Assembly (NCBI RefSeq): GCF_000786105.1
Contig: NZ_JTEV01000013.1
Location: forward strand, 62,001 to 126,000
Length of the DNA stretch: 64,000 nt
From: Bdellovibrio sp. ArHS
Lineage (GTDB): Bacteria > Bdellovibrionota > Bdellovibrionia > Bdellovibrionales > Bdellovibrionaceae
Direction of reading: 5' to 3'
Part shown: positions 43,881 to 52,529 of the stretch, piece by piece
How positions within the stretch are numbered: the first letter of the stretch is position 1
Layout: the number at the start of each line of letters is the position of its first letter
Notes under the pieces: model-generated
Seen by the model: the letters and a program-made list of their open reading frames with translations, nothing else
What the model was told of the DNA's origin: nothing
Database searches by the model: none
Made by a program: the position numbers and the translations under genes

Positions 43881-45737
43881 TTAGATGGACTCGGCGTTCT
43901 CTTCGACGAGGCTTAAGAGTTTTGCGTAAAGGTCCATTTTGACTGCCGGAGTGCTTTGGAGGTCTTTATAGAAGCGACCGGTATTCACCTCGGGCAATCC
44001 ATTGTTTTCAAAGACCAAACGATCGACGATCTTTTGGATTTGATCCATGGATAGACCTTTTTTCTTTTCGGTGATGATCTCTTCCACCATTTCGATTAAG
44101 GCATTGCCTGTGATGCGTTTATCGGAGTTAAGTTTTTCCGCGCGCTCACAAATGCCTTTTATAATCGTGTCGGGCTTCTGTTTGCCTGCGGCCGCAATCA
44201 CTAAAGAGCGATAGGCCATCTGGAATTTTTCAATGTGACGCTGTTGCTTTTCTCCCATACGGGCATCGCGGGCTTTGGCGAAACTTGAAAGAATGATTTT
44301 GAAGAAGTTGCCGTCGGTCATCCAGCGTTTTTCAAAAGGCACCGGGCTTTCCAACAGAAACTTTGGATATTCTTTTAAAATAGAGCGCATATTAAAAAGG
44401 GCGGGATGATTTACACCGTCGGCGACCTTTTCTGTGGAACCACTGATTTTTGCGCGTTCGAAGAACGAGAATTCTTTGTCAAATTTTTCGAACAGATTTT
44501 TGTGGGTGAATATATTATTTCTTTGGGTTTCATTAAAGCCCATGCGATATAAGATTCTTTCCGCACGTTTTTTGTCGAAAGTTTTATTGAACTTCAGAAC
44601 CTCTGGATGCCGGGCGAACTGGCGCAGCGGTTTCTTTTTCTTGGTTTTCAGGTAGTCGACCATTTGTGCGAAAACTTGTACAATCAGACGAGCCTTCTGT
44701 TTTTGTTCGTTAAGATTGGTCGAGAATCTTTCCACATCATCATAGCGATATTTGTCGTGGCGAATCCCGAACTGACGAACACTTCCGTAATCGATAATCC
44801 CGGCATCAGCCAGGACATTGTCGCCATCCCAGTCTAACCAAGCAAAGATGTAGTCAATATCCATTTGCGCCGTAAATTCAGCGAAGGCCTTTGAGACACA
44901 GCTTAACAGCGCATCGTATCTTTGCAGGCCTCGAGACGGGATATCCCACGATTTATTGGCGACTTGACGATCGATCAGATAGTCAGTGGCGGCTTTTAAA
45001 GTGTCGTATTTTTCCTGTTTCAAATAAAGAAATAGATGTGCCGGACGAATTAAGTTCGGTGCGGCTCTGACACCGATGCCGTAACCTTTTCCCAAATCGA
45101 TGACGCAAAGGACTCGTTCCGTGCGCAAACCCTGCAAATGCATGACTTCGGCAAGAATCGACGCTCCCAAAAGCTCGTCGATCTCGGCCAGGCCACACCC
45201 ATAGCCGAACTCGGTGCCACCGGTTTTTAGCGGTTTAGCGGCCTCTACAGCTCCCGGAGCAAGACACGTGACACCGGTTCCGCGACTAGAGACATCCCAG
45301 GTGGTGCCGCGATGATAAACGGTGCCATTCCAAATGCCCCGGCCGTCGCCGGAAGTTTTGCCTTGTTTGTTGGCGTGTTGAAGTTGCAGATAGCGGGTGG
45401 CCATGTGGCGATGCGGGCGGATGGTTTCAGGATCGATGCGGCGTTGCGTGAGTTCGTCGTATTCGTTGATGATTTGAATTGAAAAAGTCTCAATCAATTT
45501 ATTTTCTAAATCTTCAGTCATCTGCAGAGGATGATCCGCAGCAATCAGACCCATTTCTTTTGCCAATATAAAGTTGAAGTAGGCAACTTTGCCCGCGTGG
45601 AGTTCTCGTACGCGGTACGAGACATAACCTTCTGTCACGGCCTCCATCCAAGGATGGACACCATTCAGTTGGTCGAAAGATGAATAAAAGTTTGTCGATT
45701 CCTTCTGTTTTCGAGCGCCGCTTAATTTCATCGTCAT
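43881..45737 (-). CDS. Divergent SelO/YdiU-like protein
   Basis: 618 residues from ATG at 45737, preceded by GGAAG; a longer in-frame extension to 46295 runs opposite to a real gene and is rejected. SelO proteins are pseudokinases that move AMP onto proteins. Matching blocks: TSGDGRGIWNGTVYHRG, then WDVSSRGTGVTC (family 'WDLQLKGAGxT'), AEVMHLQGLRTERVL ('SEAMxxLGIPTTRAL'), NLIRPAHLFLYL ('RxGxFE'), and GDNVLADAGIIDYGSVRQFG (metal Asn and Asp). Where the family has its ATP-binding Lys this protein has Arg. The C-terminal 250 residues are helical and differ from standard SelO. No selenocysteine context. The role is inferred from fold only; activity may be altered. Confidence 0.75.
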   Translation of the reverse strand: MTMKLSGARKQKESTNFYSSFDQLNGVHPWMEAVTEGYVSYRVRELHAGKVAYFNFILAKEMGLIAADHPLQMTEDLENKLIETFSIQIINEYDELTQRRIDPETIRPHRHMATRYLQLQHANKQGKTSGDGRGIWNGTVYHRGTTWDVSSRGTGVTCLAPGAVEAAKPLKTGGTEFGYGCGLAEIDELLGASILAEVMHLQGLRTERVLCVIDLGKGYGIGVRAAPNLIRPAHLFLYLKQEKYDTLKAATDYLIDRQVANKSWDIPSRGLQRYDALLSCVSKAFAEFTAQMDIDYIFAWLDWDGDNVLADAGIIDYGSVRQFGIRHDKYRYDDVERFSTNLNEQKQKARLIVQVFAQMVDYLKTKKKKPLRQFARHPEVLKFNKTFDKKRAERILYRMGFNETQRNNIFTHKNLFEKFDKEFSFFERAKISGSTEKVADGVNHPALFNMRSILKEYPKFLLESPVPFEKRWMTDGNFFKIILSSFAKARDARMGEKQQRHIEKFQMAYRSLVIAAAGKQKPDTIIKGICERAEKLNSDKRITGNALIEMVEEIITEKKKGLSMDQIQKIVDRLVFENNGLPEVNTGRFYKDLQSTPAVKMDLYAKLLSLVEENAESI

Positions 45738-45862
45738 GTTGCTTCCACACTCCCTGTAGAAAAATGAGACACTCTTCATATCGGCAGAACACGACTGCAC
45801 TTTAATATTAAGCCTTAAAAACTTTCTGCCGAATACTGGACTAGACATAAAAAGGGGTCGTC

Positions 45863-46483
45863 GTGAAATCAACGGGCTTTTTGCTACTGGTGCTAATTTC
45901 AACAAGTTCATTCGCCTGGAAAAACTCTGATCAAGGGCGTTTGCTGCAGCCACAGTTTTCAACGGCACCGGCTTGTGAAGAACGTCCCGAATTTTTAAGC
46001 GAGATGCGCGCCGACTTTGTGGGGGCTTTGTCAAAACTGCCCGAAACCTTGCTGGTGGCGCGAGACGCGGAATTTTATGTGGAGGGTCAGTCGCAACAGA
46101 CAAAGCTTTATGGCTATCAATCTTTTCTGAAGGGACCGTATTCTGAGCCCCAGGTTCTTTGTGGCAGCTCAACAGAGAGTGGCGCAAAACGCTTTTCTTT
46201 ATTCGCGCCAACTTTGATCGACACCTATAAAAACCCCAAGGTGGGCCAAAGTCTGTGGCAGTTTCAGATGATGAGTGATGGGGCCAAATTTTCATTTTGG
46301 AATTTAAAAAGCCCGTCCTTTCCGCAGAAAGAACAGTTGGAGTCGTGGATTCAGAGCACGGGGGCGCAATACAAGCTGTATCAGCGTGCCCACAATGAGT
46401 ACGAACTTTTGCTGGTTAAAAAAGACGGCGAGACGACGCAGTACCTTTCTGTCCGCTATGATGCGGTGAAATCACTGAAATAG
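45863..46483 (+). CDS. Exported protein of unknown function
   Basis: 206 residues from GTG at 45863 with AAAAGGGG nine bases upstream. Signal peptide KSTGFLLLVLISTSSFAW. The mature part is mixed alpha/beta with two Cys (ACEERP, VLCGSS) that may pair, and a Gln-rich middle (YVEGQSQQTKLYGYQ). No family recognised. Divergent from the SelO-like gene across 125 bases; its end overlaps the convergent ATP-grasp gene by 12 bases. Confidence 0.72.
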   Translation: MKSTGFLLLVLISTSSFAWKNSDQGRLLQPQFSTAPACEERPEFLSEMRADFVGALSKLPETLLVARDAEFYVEGQSQQTKLYGYQSFLKGPYSEPQVLCGSSTESGAKRFSLFAPTLIDTYKNPKVGQSLWQFQMMSDGAKFSFWNLKSPSFPQKEQLESWIQSTGAQYKLYQRAHNEYELLLVKKDGETTQYLSVRYDAVKSLK

Positions 46484-47638
46484 AACAGTCGCAAAGCCAC
46501 CGTAAGGCGTGCGTAGGTTTGTCACCTGTCCTTGATAAAGGCGGGCCAGAACCAGTTGTAAACGCCCTTTGTAGGCGTAACAGCGCAAATCAAATTTGAA
46601 CTTCTGAGGGCCTTCAGGTGTTTCAAAAGTTTGTTCCGGGGCTGGTACAAATTCCTGCGCAATCATGTCCTGGCCGACGATCTCTTGAAAGGCTTTATTG
46701 CTGATCGAGGCGCCTTTGTAGGACTGTTTTGAGCCGAAGGCGTTCTTAGGCTTAAAGAAAAGTTTTTTTCTTTCCGCCCATACCTGTTCAGCCGCTTCTG
46801 GTTTCAAGTCATAGGAAAATGGCACAGTTTGACGGATCAGTGCCGCTGCCGCGGCTTCAACGCCTAAAGATTCCAAGAAGCCTGCTTGCATCCAGTCGAT
46901 CATGCGTTGTTTGTCAGCCAAAAGCAGGTACTCATAAGGATTTGGGGATAGGCACACTTCGCGTTTTAGGAATTTCTCACGCAGCTTCTGACTTGCAGGT
47001 GCTGTTAAAAAGAAGTCGGTATAACGGTTGTAAATAAATTCAGGGTCAAAGTCCTGAAAGACTTCGCGATAGTCCATAATGCGCGAATCCCAACCAAAAG
47101 ATTTATAAAGCTCGTTATATACCAGAAACTCCACATACAGGCGTTGTTCAGAAGGAGTTTCATCGATGATGGCGACCTTCAGTTTTTCAGAGGCTGTTTT
47201 GCCTTGCAAATGCAGTTCTTCGCGAATATCCGCGCCCATTTCAGACAATGAAAAGTCTTTGATCGGAAGGGCGTGACCCTTCATCTGGTACATTTCGTAG
47301 CCAAGTATTAGAAAGGCCGCATTCGTGTTAACTTCGATGAGCTTCAGGTTTTGGTTTTCATCCAAATGAAAATCATAGCTCATCATAATAGACTTGTTGC
47401 CGGGGTCTTGAAGACCTTTTTCTTGGATCAAGTCTTGATAGTGCGCGCGATAAGCAGGCTTTTCGCGAAGAGCAAAAAGTGTCGCGACCACTTCTTGCGC
47501 CTGTTTTAAGACAGAAGAAGGCAGCTCGACCGCGAAGGGCGAAATCAGATTTTCAGAGACGATATCCTCTAGAGGCTTCGTCTGAAGCCCCGGATAAGAC
47601 GATCTTAATTGCTGAATGAAATCTGATTTCGTATTCAT
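46472..47638 (-). CDS. ATP-grasp-like protein of unknown substrate
   Basis: 388 residues, cytoplasmic. An early block SYDFHLDENQNLKLIEVNTN looks like an ATP-grasp metal site (E-x-N), and later KLFFKPKNAFGSKQSYKGAS is the nucleotide Lys and glycine-like loop, followed by IAQEFVPAPE and FKFDLRCYAYKGRLQLVLAR with acidic residues. The order, with the E-x-N block first, is that of circularly permuted ATP-grasp ligases. These join an amine to a carboxylate, often in small peptide or glutathione-like products. It starts two bases after a peroxiredoxin gene, so a redox or thiol link is possible but unproven. Confidence 0.65.
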   Translation of the reverse strand: MNTKSDFIQQLRSSYPGLQTKPLEDIVSENLISPFAVELPSSVLKQAQEVVATLFALREKPAYRAHYQDLIQEKGLQDPGNKSIMMSYDFHLDENQNLKLIEVNTNAAFLILGYEMYQMKGHALPIKDFSLSEMGADIREELHLQGKTASEKLKVAIIDETPSEQRLYVEFLVYNELYKSFGWDSRIMDYREVFQDFDPEFIYNRYTDFFLTAPASQKLREKFLKREVCLSPNPYEYLLLADKQRMIDWMQAGFLESLGVEAAAAALIRQTVPFSYDLKPEAAEQVWAERKKLFFKPKNAFGSKQSYKGASISNKAFQEIVGQDMIAQEFVPAPEQTFETPEGPQKFKFDLRCYAYKGRLQLVLARLYQGQVTNLRTPYGGFATVLFQ

Positions 47639-47640
47639 GG

Positions 47641-48168
47641 CTACTTCAATGGAGAAATATGTGAATCACCTTTTTTCCAACCGGCCTGGCATAGTTCGCC
47701 CGATTGGCAGCCTTGAAGAACGCGCAGGATTTCTTTAGCGTCGCGGCCCACAGAAGTGTTGTGAATGCCCATGTACTGAATTTTTTGTTCAGGGTCGATA
47801 ATGAAAGTTCCGCGAGTGGCGATGCCACGGTCTTCGAACAGTACGCCGTAGTCGCGGGCAATACGTTTTGTGAGGTCCGCAAGAAGAGGATATCCCAAAT
47901 TTCCCAAATCATCGCGCAACCAGCGTTTGTGAGAATGAACTGAGTCAACGCTGCAGCCCATAACTACGGCTCCGGCGGCAGCAAAATCACTGACGTGCTC
48001 GCGGAATTGCGTTAGTTCCGTCGGACATACGAATGTAAAATCCAAGGGATAGAAAAAGAGAACAACCCATTTTCCTTTGTAATCACTTAAAGAAAGGTCC
48101 TTCACTTCGCCAGAATCGAATACAGCTTGTGTTGTGAATTGGGGTGCGGGTTGATTAATCATTGGCAT
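47641..48168 (-). CDS. Peroxiredoxin (typical 2-Cys, AhpC/Prx family)
   Basis: 175 residues from ATG at 48168 (AAGGAG nine bases upstream). Peroxidatic Cys48 in FYPLDFTFVCPTELTQF, Arg/Glu pocket residues, and resolving Cys near the C-terminus in LQGCQSGELCQAGWKKG. It reduces hydrogen peroxide and organic peroxides in the cytoplasm, using thioredoxin or AhpF-like donors. DPEQKIQYMGIHNTSVGRD is the family's second half. The start region is shared with the divergent xthA gene; 67 bases separate the two starts, consistent with joint oxidative-stress control. Confidence 0.93.
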   Translation of the reverse strand: MPMINQPAPQFTTQAVFDSGEVKDLSLSDYKGKWVVLFFYPLDFTFVCPTELTQFREHVSDFAAAGAVVMGCSVDSVHSHKRWLRDDLGNLGYPLLADLTKRIARDYGVLFEDRGIATRGTFIIDPEQKIQYMGIHNTSVGRDAKEILRVLQGCQSGELCQAGWKKGDSHISPLK

Positions 48169-48235
48169 AGACACTGTCTCCTTGCATCTGCTATTTATAG
48201 TTGCTCCCACTGGGGAGGAAACTCAAGGAGAAACT

Positions 48236-49006
48236 GTGAAAATCGTCTCTTGGAATGTGAATGGAATTAGAGCCTGCTATAAGAAGGGCTTGATGGAGTT
48301 TGTGAATGCTGAAAAGCCAGACATTTTTTGCGTTCAAGAAACAAAAGCTCACATTGATCAGGTGGAAATTGAAACCAGAAAATTGGGTTGGGAATATTCT
48401 TTTTGGTCCTCTGCGACGAAGAAGGGTTATTCCGGAGTTGCGACATTCGTTCACCAAGATCCTCAAGCGGTGCAGTTTCACTTCGACAATATTCCAGAGT
48501 ATGAAGCTGAGGGTCGCATCGTGATGTCTGATCACGGCGCTTTTGATCTGTACAATATCTATTTTCCCAATGGTGGCTCAGGTGAAGAGCGCCATGGATT
48601 TAAACAGAAATTTTTGAAAGATCTAAACATTCATCTTAAAGAGAAGTTAAAAACGGGACGTCAAGTCGTCGTGGTCGGTGACTATAACGTAGCTCATGAC
48701 AATATCGACGTGCACGACCCGATTCGTCTTTCCAAAGTCAGCGGATTTCTGCCTGAAGAACGAGCGTGGTTTGATTCTTTTCTGGAACTGGGCTTCATCG
48801 ACACCTTCCGTTATTTTAAACCAGCCGAAGCAAAGCGTTACTCGTGGTGGGATATGCGCACATTTGGCCGCGTTTCTAACAAAGGCTGGCGGATTGACTA
48901 CATTTGTATCTCAAAAGGCCTTGAGAAATATCTTTCTTCAGCAGATATTCTCGATCAAGTTCAAGGCTCCGACCACTGTCCTGTCGTCGCGACGTTGGAC
49001 TTGTAG
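48236..49006 (+). CDS. xthA: Exodeoxyribonuclease III
   Basis: 256 residues from GTG at 48236; AAGGAG lies five bases upstream, and VKIVSWNVNGIRA is the family start. The DNase I-like fold is complete: IFCVQETK (metal Glu), YNIYFPNGGSGEERHGFKQ, VVVGDYNVAHDNIDVHDP, FIDTFRYFKPAEAKRYSWWD, and the C-terminal WRIDYICISKGL and GSDHCPVVATL with catalytic His. It cuts at abasic sites and trims 3' ends in base excision repair. Divergent from a peroxiredoxin gene; both belong to oxidative damage defence. Confidence 0.96.
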   Translation: MKIVSWNVNGIRACYKKGLMEFVNAEKPDIFCVQETKAHIDQVEIETRKLGWEYSFWSSATKKGYSGVATFVHQDPQAVQFHFDNIPEYEAEGRIVMSDHGAFDLYNIYFPNGGSGEERHGFKQKFLKDLNIHLKEKLKTGRQVVVVGDYNVAHDNIDVHDPIRLSKVSGFLPEERAWFDSFLELGFIDTFRYFKPAEAKRYSWWDMRTFGRVSNKGWRIDYICISKGLEKYLSSADILDQVQGSDHCPVVATLDL

Positions 49007-49032
49007 TACCAGGTTCCTTTAAAGGAGTTGCA

Positions 49033-49608
49033 ATGTTCTTTATTCCCTTTCCCCTGGTGATCGCAGAAATTGTGATCTTCTTTCTTGGCGTTCGTCACTG
49101 GGGCTTTTTAAATACTTTGGGCCTTTATCTTCTTCCCTGCCTGTTAGGGCTTTTGATTGTTTCGACGGTAGGTCGTTTGGCCATCATGAATTTGCAGACC
49201 ACGGTGATGCGCGGGCAGCTTCCAGCCTCTAAAATTCTTCATTCAGGCGCGATCTTTATTTCCGGATTGCTGTTTTTGGTGCCGTCTTTTTTCACACGCG
49301 TGCTGGGGCTGATTTTGTTTTTACCTGGTCTTCGTCATTTGGCGGTGTGGAGATTTAAGCTCTACATGGCCAAGCAAGTTGCAAAAGGCGTGAATGGTTT
49401 TGCAGGTGGCTTTGCGCGGGGGCCTTTTGGTTTTGGCAATGCGGGAATGGACTTTCGTTATTATGAGTTCCGCAATGACGGGCAGGGTTTTCGTCGAACA
49501 GAGGACTCAGCAGGTCCTCACAATGAGCGTGAGGTGGGTGAGGCGAACATTCTTGACGTCACGCCTATTAAAATAACCCACGAAGAAAAGAAGAAAGACG
49601 AGCAATAA
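49033..49608 (+). CDS. FxsA family membrane protein
   Basis: 191 residues. AAAGGAG precedes the ATG. Residues 1-105 match FxsA: an opening IPFPLVIAEIVIFFLGVRHW, GLYLLPCLLGLLIVSTVGR, SGAIFISGLLFLVPSFFTRV and LGLILFLPGLRHL, with three to four membrane segments. A long hydrophilic, Gly/Asn-rich tail follows (FGFGNAGMDFRYYEF). FxsA in E. coli eases phage T7 exclusion in F-plasmid cells; its own role is unclear. 26 bases behind xthA and followed by a strong shared terminator. Confidence 0.85.
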   Translation: MFFIPFPLVIAEIVIFFLGVRHWGFLNTLGLYLLPCLLGLLIVSTVGRLAIMNLQTTVMRGQLPASKILHSGAIFISGLLFLVPSFFTRVLGLILFLPGLRHLAVWRFKLYMAKQVAKGVNGFAGGFARGPFGFGNAGMDFRYYEFRNDGQGFRRTEDSAGPHNEREVGEANILDVTPIKITHEEKKKDEQ

Positions 49609-49634
49609 AAAAGGCACCCTGGGGTGCCTTTTTT
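49607..49634. terminator. Bidirectional rho-independent terminator
   Basis: AAAAAAGGCACC and GGTGCCTTTTTT flank loop CTGG. It serves the fxsA-like gene (+) and the convergent PBP gene (-); its right edge overlaps the last bases of the PBP gene. Confidence 0.92.
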
Positions 49635-50916
49635 ATTTGGCCGAAGAAATCACGCGGCCTTTTTGATTAGACACGATGGGGCCGAAGTATTTGCGGAACA
49701 TGCTTTGTCCCAGATGTGCCGACTTCACAGTCCAGAATTTTTTGTTCACAGTGATCGCCGCGACAGCAATTTTTCGTTCATCGTCCAAAGCATAGCCAAC
49801 AAACCAGTCAACGCGGCCGCGCGGATTATCGCCGGTCAGATGGCCTGTTTTTCCACCCATCTCAATTTCGCGGAACTTGCGATCTTTCACGATCGGTCGG
49901 AAAGAGCGACGCGAAGTTCCCGCCACAACAGTCTGCTCCATCAATTCGCGCACTTTCGCCGCAGACTCTTTGGTCATGATAGTTCCATTGGTCAAAGTCG
50001 CGCCTTGATAAAGAACCTCGCCCTTTTCGTCTTGAACTGAGTTGAATAGATAAGGAACGACGACTTGTCCGCCATTAGCGACAGCGGCAGCGATCATGGC
50101 CCCTTGTACGGGACTCATGCGGTTGGTTTTATTGTACCCCGAAGCGACCTCGGCAAGTTCAAAGCCTTTTCCGGGCGGAACATAGGCGACCCCCATGTCC
50201 ACGGGAAAGTCTGTCGGAATCTCTTGGTTGAACATGTAACGGTTTGCGTATTCGTTCAGATCTTCGGGGTGAAGGTTTTCAATGCTTAAGCGCCCAAAGG
50301 CGGTGTTGATCGAACGTGCGAAAGCATCCTTTAAAGAGATCACATTGGTCCAACGGGTCACGCGATCAGAAAGAACATTCTTTTTGTAAAGAGTGTAAGC
50401 GCCGCCGTTGTAACGAATCTTGTGTTCAGGATTCACGCCGGCTTTATCAACAGCGGCAGTGGCCGTTACGACTTTAAAGACGGAAGCGGCCGGGAAAGTG
50501 GCCTGAAGATTTAAGTTGGGAGCCGATGGATTATCGCGCTGAAAACTCGACATCGCCAACACTTCTCCAGTCATCGCATCGATCATAAAGATCGCACCGT
50601 AGTCAGGCTTGTAAGATTTCAAAAGACGATCGGCCTCCTTCTGAAGGCTGTCGTCGATAGTGTAAGACAGTGTTACGGGGTGTTTGTCGCCGTCCCAGCT
50701 AATATCCATTTTTTCTGGCAGTTGGTTGGAGCGAATTTTTTCTCCCACGGCTTTTGCGATGTGGGTTCGTTGCTCAAGTTGAGTTTGAATTTTTTTAAGA
50801 GCGGGAGCTTCTTGACTTTCAGAGGCGGTGAAGCCCATCAGAGAATAAAGAGCGACGAAGCTGGCCCCAGAAAAAGCGAATAGTTTTAACAACTTATATT
50901 TGTTTTTTGCGCGCAT
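49633..50916 (-). CDS. Penicillin-binding transpeptidase, class B-like, single-pass membrane protein
   Basis: 427 residues, shorter than FtsI or PBP2. N-terminal anchor LLKLFAFSGASFVALYSLMG, a coiled-coil-like lead (about 40-65), then the D,D-transpeptidase domain: Ser145 with Lys148 in AASVFKVV, SIN at 202-204 (ARSINTAFGRL) and KTG at 356-358 (MGGKTGHL). All three active motifs are intact, so it should be active and bind beta-lactams. It lacks the large pedestal and PASTA parts of division PBPs. The catalytic domain cross-links peptidoglycan; a role in prey-cell growth or in rod shape is possible. No Shine-Dalgarno is visible before its ATG. Confidence 0.88.
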   Translation of the reverse strand: MRAKNKYKLLKLFAFSGASFVALYSLMGFTASESQEAPALKKIQTQLEQRTHIAKAVGEKIRSNQLPEKMDISWDGDKHPVTLSYTIDDSLQKEADRLLKSYKPDYGAIFMIDAMTGEVLAMSSFQRDNPSAPNLNLQATFPAASVFKVVTATAAVDKAGVNPEHKIRYNGGAYTLYKKNVLSDRVTRWTNVISLKDAFARSINTAFGRLSIENLHPEDLNEYANRYMFNQEIPTDFPVDMGVAYVPPGKGFELAEVASGYNKTNRMSPVQGAMIAAAVANGGQVVVPYLFNSVQDEKGEVLYQGATLTNGTIMTKESAAKVRELMEQTVVAGTSRRSFRPIVKDRKFREIEMGGKTGHLTGDNPRGRVDWFVGYALDDERKIAVAAITVNKKFWTVKSAHLGQSMFRKYFGPIVSNQKGRVISSAK

Positions 50917-51053
50917 TATTTAATCGTAGCATCAACTTTTAATTGGTTACAAGGCCAATCTCAGAAGAAGACACCGGAAAGCCTCATCCGGAGCCCATTT
51001 CAAGGCTATTCTCGCGTGACTCTCGAGCGGACTTGGACTAAAGACTTAAATAC

Positions 51054-51662
51054 ATGAAGACCAAAGAACGTATTCTCCTTACCTCCATCGAACTCTTCAA
51101 CCGCAGCGGTGTCGTCGCGATCACCACAAACCACATCGCTAAAGCCATGGAAATCAGCCCTGGAAACTTGTATTTCCACTATGACAACAAAGAGGAGATT
51201 CTGGTCGAGCTTTTTAAACGAATGGCGAAGGAGACCTACAATGTGTGGCGTCCTCGTCGCACTAAGAAGGTCAGTCCGTTAGAGTTCATCAACGAAAACT
51301 TCGAACTTTACTGGCGCTATCGCTTTTTCCACCGGGAGATGTATGCTCTTCGCCGTAAGGATCAGCAATTGGCCAAGATGTGGCGAGCCCATATCCAAAA
51401 GATGTTGAAATTGATGGTGATCCTGTACCGTCAGTGGGTGAAGGACGGCAAAATGGCGAAGATCGAGCAGCTGTCAGAAATGCAGTACATTGCGGAATCC
51501 TTGCTGGCGATGGCGACGACATTCTTACAGTTCTTTGAATCCGCAGAAAAGCAGCCTGGCAAACGCAGTATTGATCGAGGTCGCCGTCACGTCGCTCGTC
51601 TTCTTTTGCCCTACACCGCTGGCGAAACAAAGGACGAGTTTGAAAAATTTCTAAGGTCTTAG
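51054..51662 (+). CDS. TetR family transcriptional regulator
   Basis: 202 residues. The helix-turn-helix block is standard: RILLTSIELFNRSGVVAITT, then NHIAKAMEISPGNLYFHYDNKEE with the TetR 'YxxFxxK' form. The C-terminal ligand half has many Arg, Lys, Trp and Tyr (YWRYRFFHREMYALRRKDQQ), which suits an acidic ligand or a lipid-like partner; this last point is weak. No obvious gene under its control lies next to it: the divergent PBP gene is 137 bases away. No Shine-Dalgarno is seen ahead of the ATG, a possible leaderless start. Confidence 0.9.
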   Translation: MKTKERILLTSIELFNRSGVVAITTNHIAKAMEISPGNLYFHYDNKEEILVELFKRMAKETYNVWRPRRTKKVSPLEFINENFELYWRYRFFHREMYALRRKDQQLAKMWRAHIQKMLKLMVILYRQWVKDGKMAKIEQLSEMQYIAESLLAMATTFLQFFESAEKQPGKRSIDRGRRHVARLLLPYTAGETKDEFEKFLRS

Positions 51663-51753
51663 CCAAAAATGTCACCTGAGAACGAATTAAAGGTGTTTTC
51701 AGGTGGCAGAGTCATTGCTTTAAAGCAGTCCAACTGACTGAAAGGCAACGACA

Positions 51754-52098
51754 ATGAAAACCATCGCTACATTCTTCTGCGTAATTCTGTTTACCTCAGG
51801 TTCATTTGCCGCTTCTCAATGTGCGCAACTGAAAGAAGAGCTGAAGGCTCTACAAACAGCGCAGCAACAAATCGTCGCAAGCCTAGTCAACAATCATGAA
51901 ACATTCGCTTCATCCATAGAGGAGTATTCTTCTGTTGTCGCAACGGCAAAGGGGCCAGCTGTAAAAGCCGTTTCTGCGCAAATGGATGAATCCGCACAAG
52001 CCTTCCGCACTCGCGGAATTCAGGGAAAAAAGATGGCTGTTAAGTTGAACGCCGCGACCGGAGATCTTCTGGCGCGCGTGGCTTCTTGTCTGAAATAA
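51754..52098 (+). CDS. Small exported helical protein of unknown function
   Basis: 114 residues. AAAGG precedes the ATG. Signal peptide KTIATFFCVILFTSGSFAAS, then a short helical bundle (AQLKEELKALQTAQQQIVAS, VKAVSAQMDESAQAFRTRG) with Cys near each end of the mature chain (QCAQ and SCLK), which may pair. No family recognised. It has its own terminator and is not clearly part of an operon. Confidence 0.7.
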   Translation: MKTIATFFCVILFTSGSFAASQCAQLKEELKALQTAQQQIVASLVNNHETFASSIEEYSSVVATAKGPAVKAVSAQMDESAQAFRTRGIQGKKMAVKLNAATGDLLARVASCLK

Positions 52099-52140
52099 CA
52101 GTCTTAGAGGCATTCTCTTGGGGGAGAAGGTCTTACTTTT

Positions 52141-52176
52141 GAAAGGCGATCTGGTTCAGGTCGCCTTTCTTTTTTT
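52141..52176 (+). terminator. Rho-independent terminator after the small exported protein gene
   Basis: GAAAGGCGA / TCGCCTTTC with an 11-base loop, then seven T. Confidence 0.9.
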
Positions 52177-52184
52177 ATCTGCAT

Positions 52185-52529
52185 TAGCCTAAAAATCATT
52201 TCGGTGTGTCCTAACATGAGACTTTTAAGCCCTTTTTAAGGGGTGAGATTTTCTTTTGGGGAGGTTCGCACTACAATATAACGCGTCGCAGGAATTAAAG
52301 AAGTCGCATCGAAAGCGAGATTGAAATTGTAAGATCTGACGTGAGAGCGAGTTTTTTGAGGACTTCGGATCGGCGCATCCATGGCTACATTTAAATATTC
52401 ATTAAGATTTTCATGGATTTGTTTAATTTTAAGTTAATGTAAGATTTTTTAGTTGCAAAATTTACAATGGTAGAACTTAATAGGTCAGTTCCAAATTGGC
52501 ACTTATGCTGGAAGGAACAGGGGGGCAAT
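52185..52529 (+). other. 345-base region without a gene, upstream of the DksA-like gene
   Basis: I find no protein frame. A palindrome CCCTT-TTT-AAGGG lies at 52230-52242. TACAAT at 52272-52277 is a possible -10 box, and TTGTTT (52419-52424) with TAAGAT (52440-52445) a poorer pair because the spacing is only 15. If the first is used the mRNA has a leader of roughly 245 bases. The middle (52285-52400) contains purine-rich text but no strong long stem that I can see. Confidence 0.4.

Noticed and set aside
45738-46295. In-frame N-terminal extension of the SelO-like gene to 46295
   Set aside because: It runs antisense to the exported-protein gene at 45863-46483, which has a signal peptide and ribosome site; the text is low in family-like residues, and GGAAG precedes ATG at 45737.
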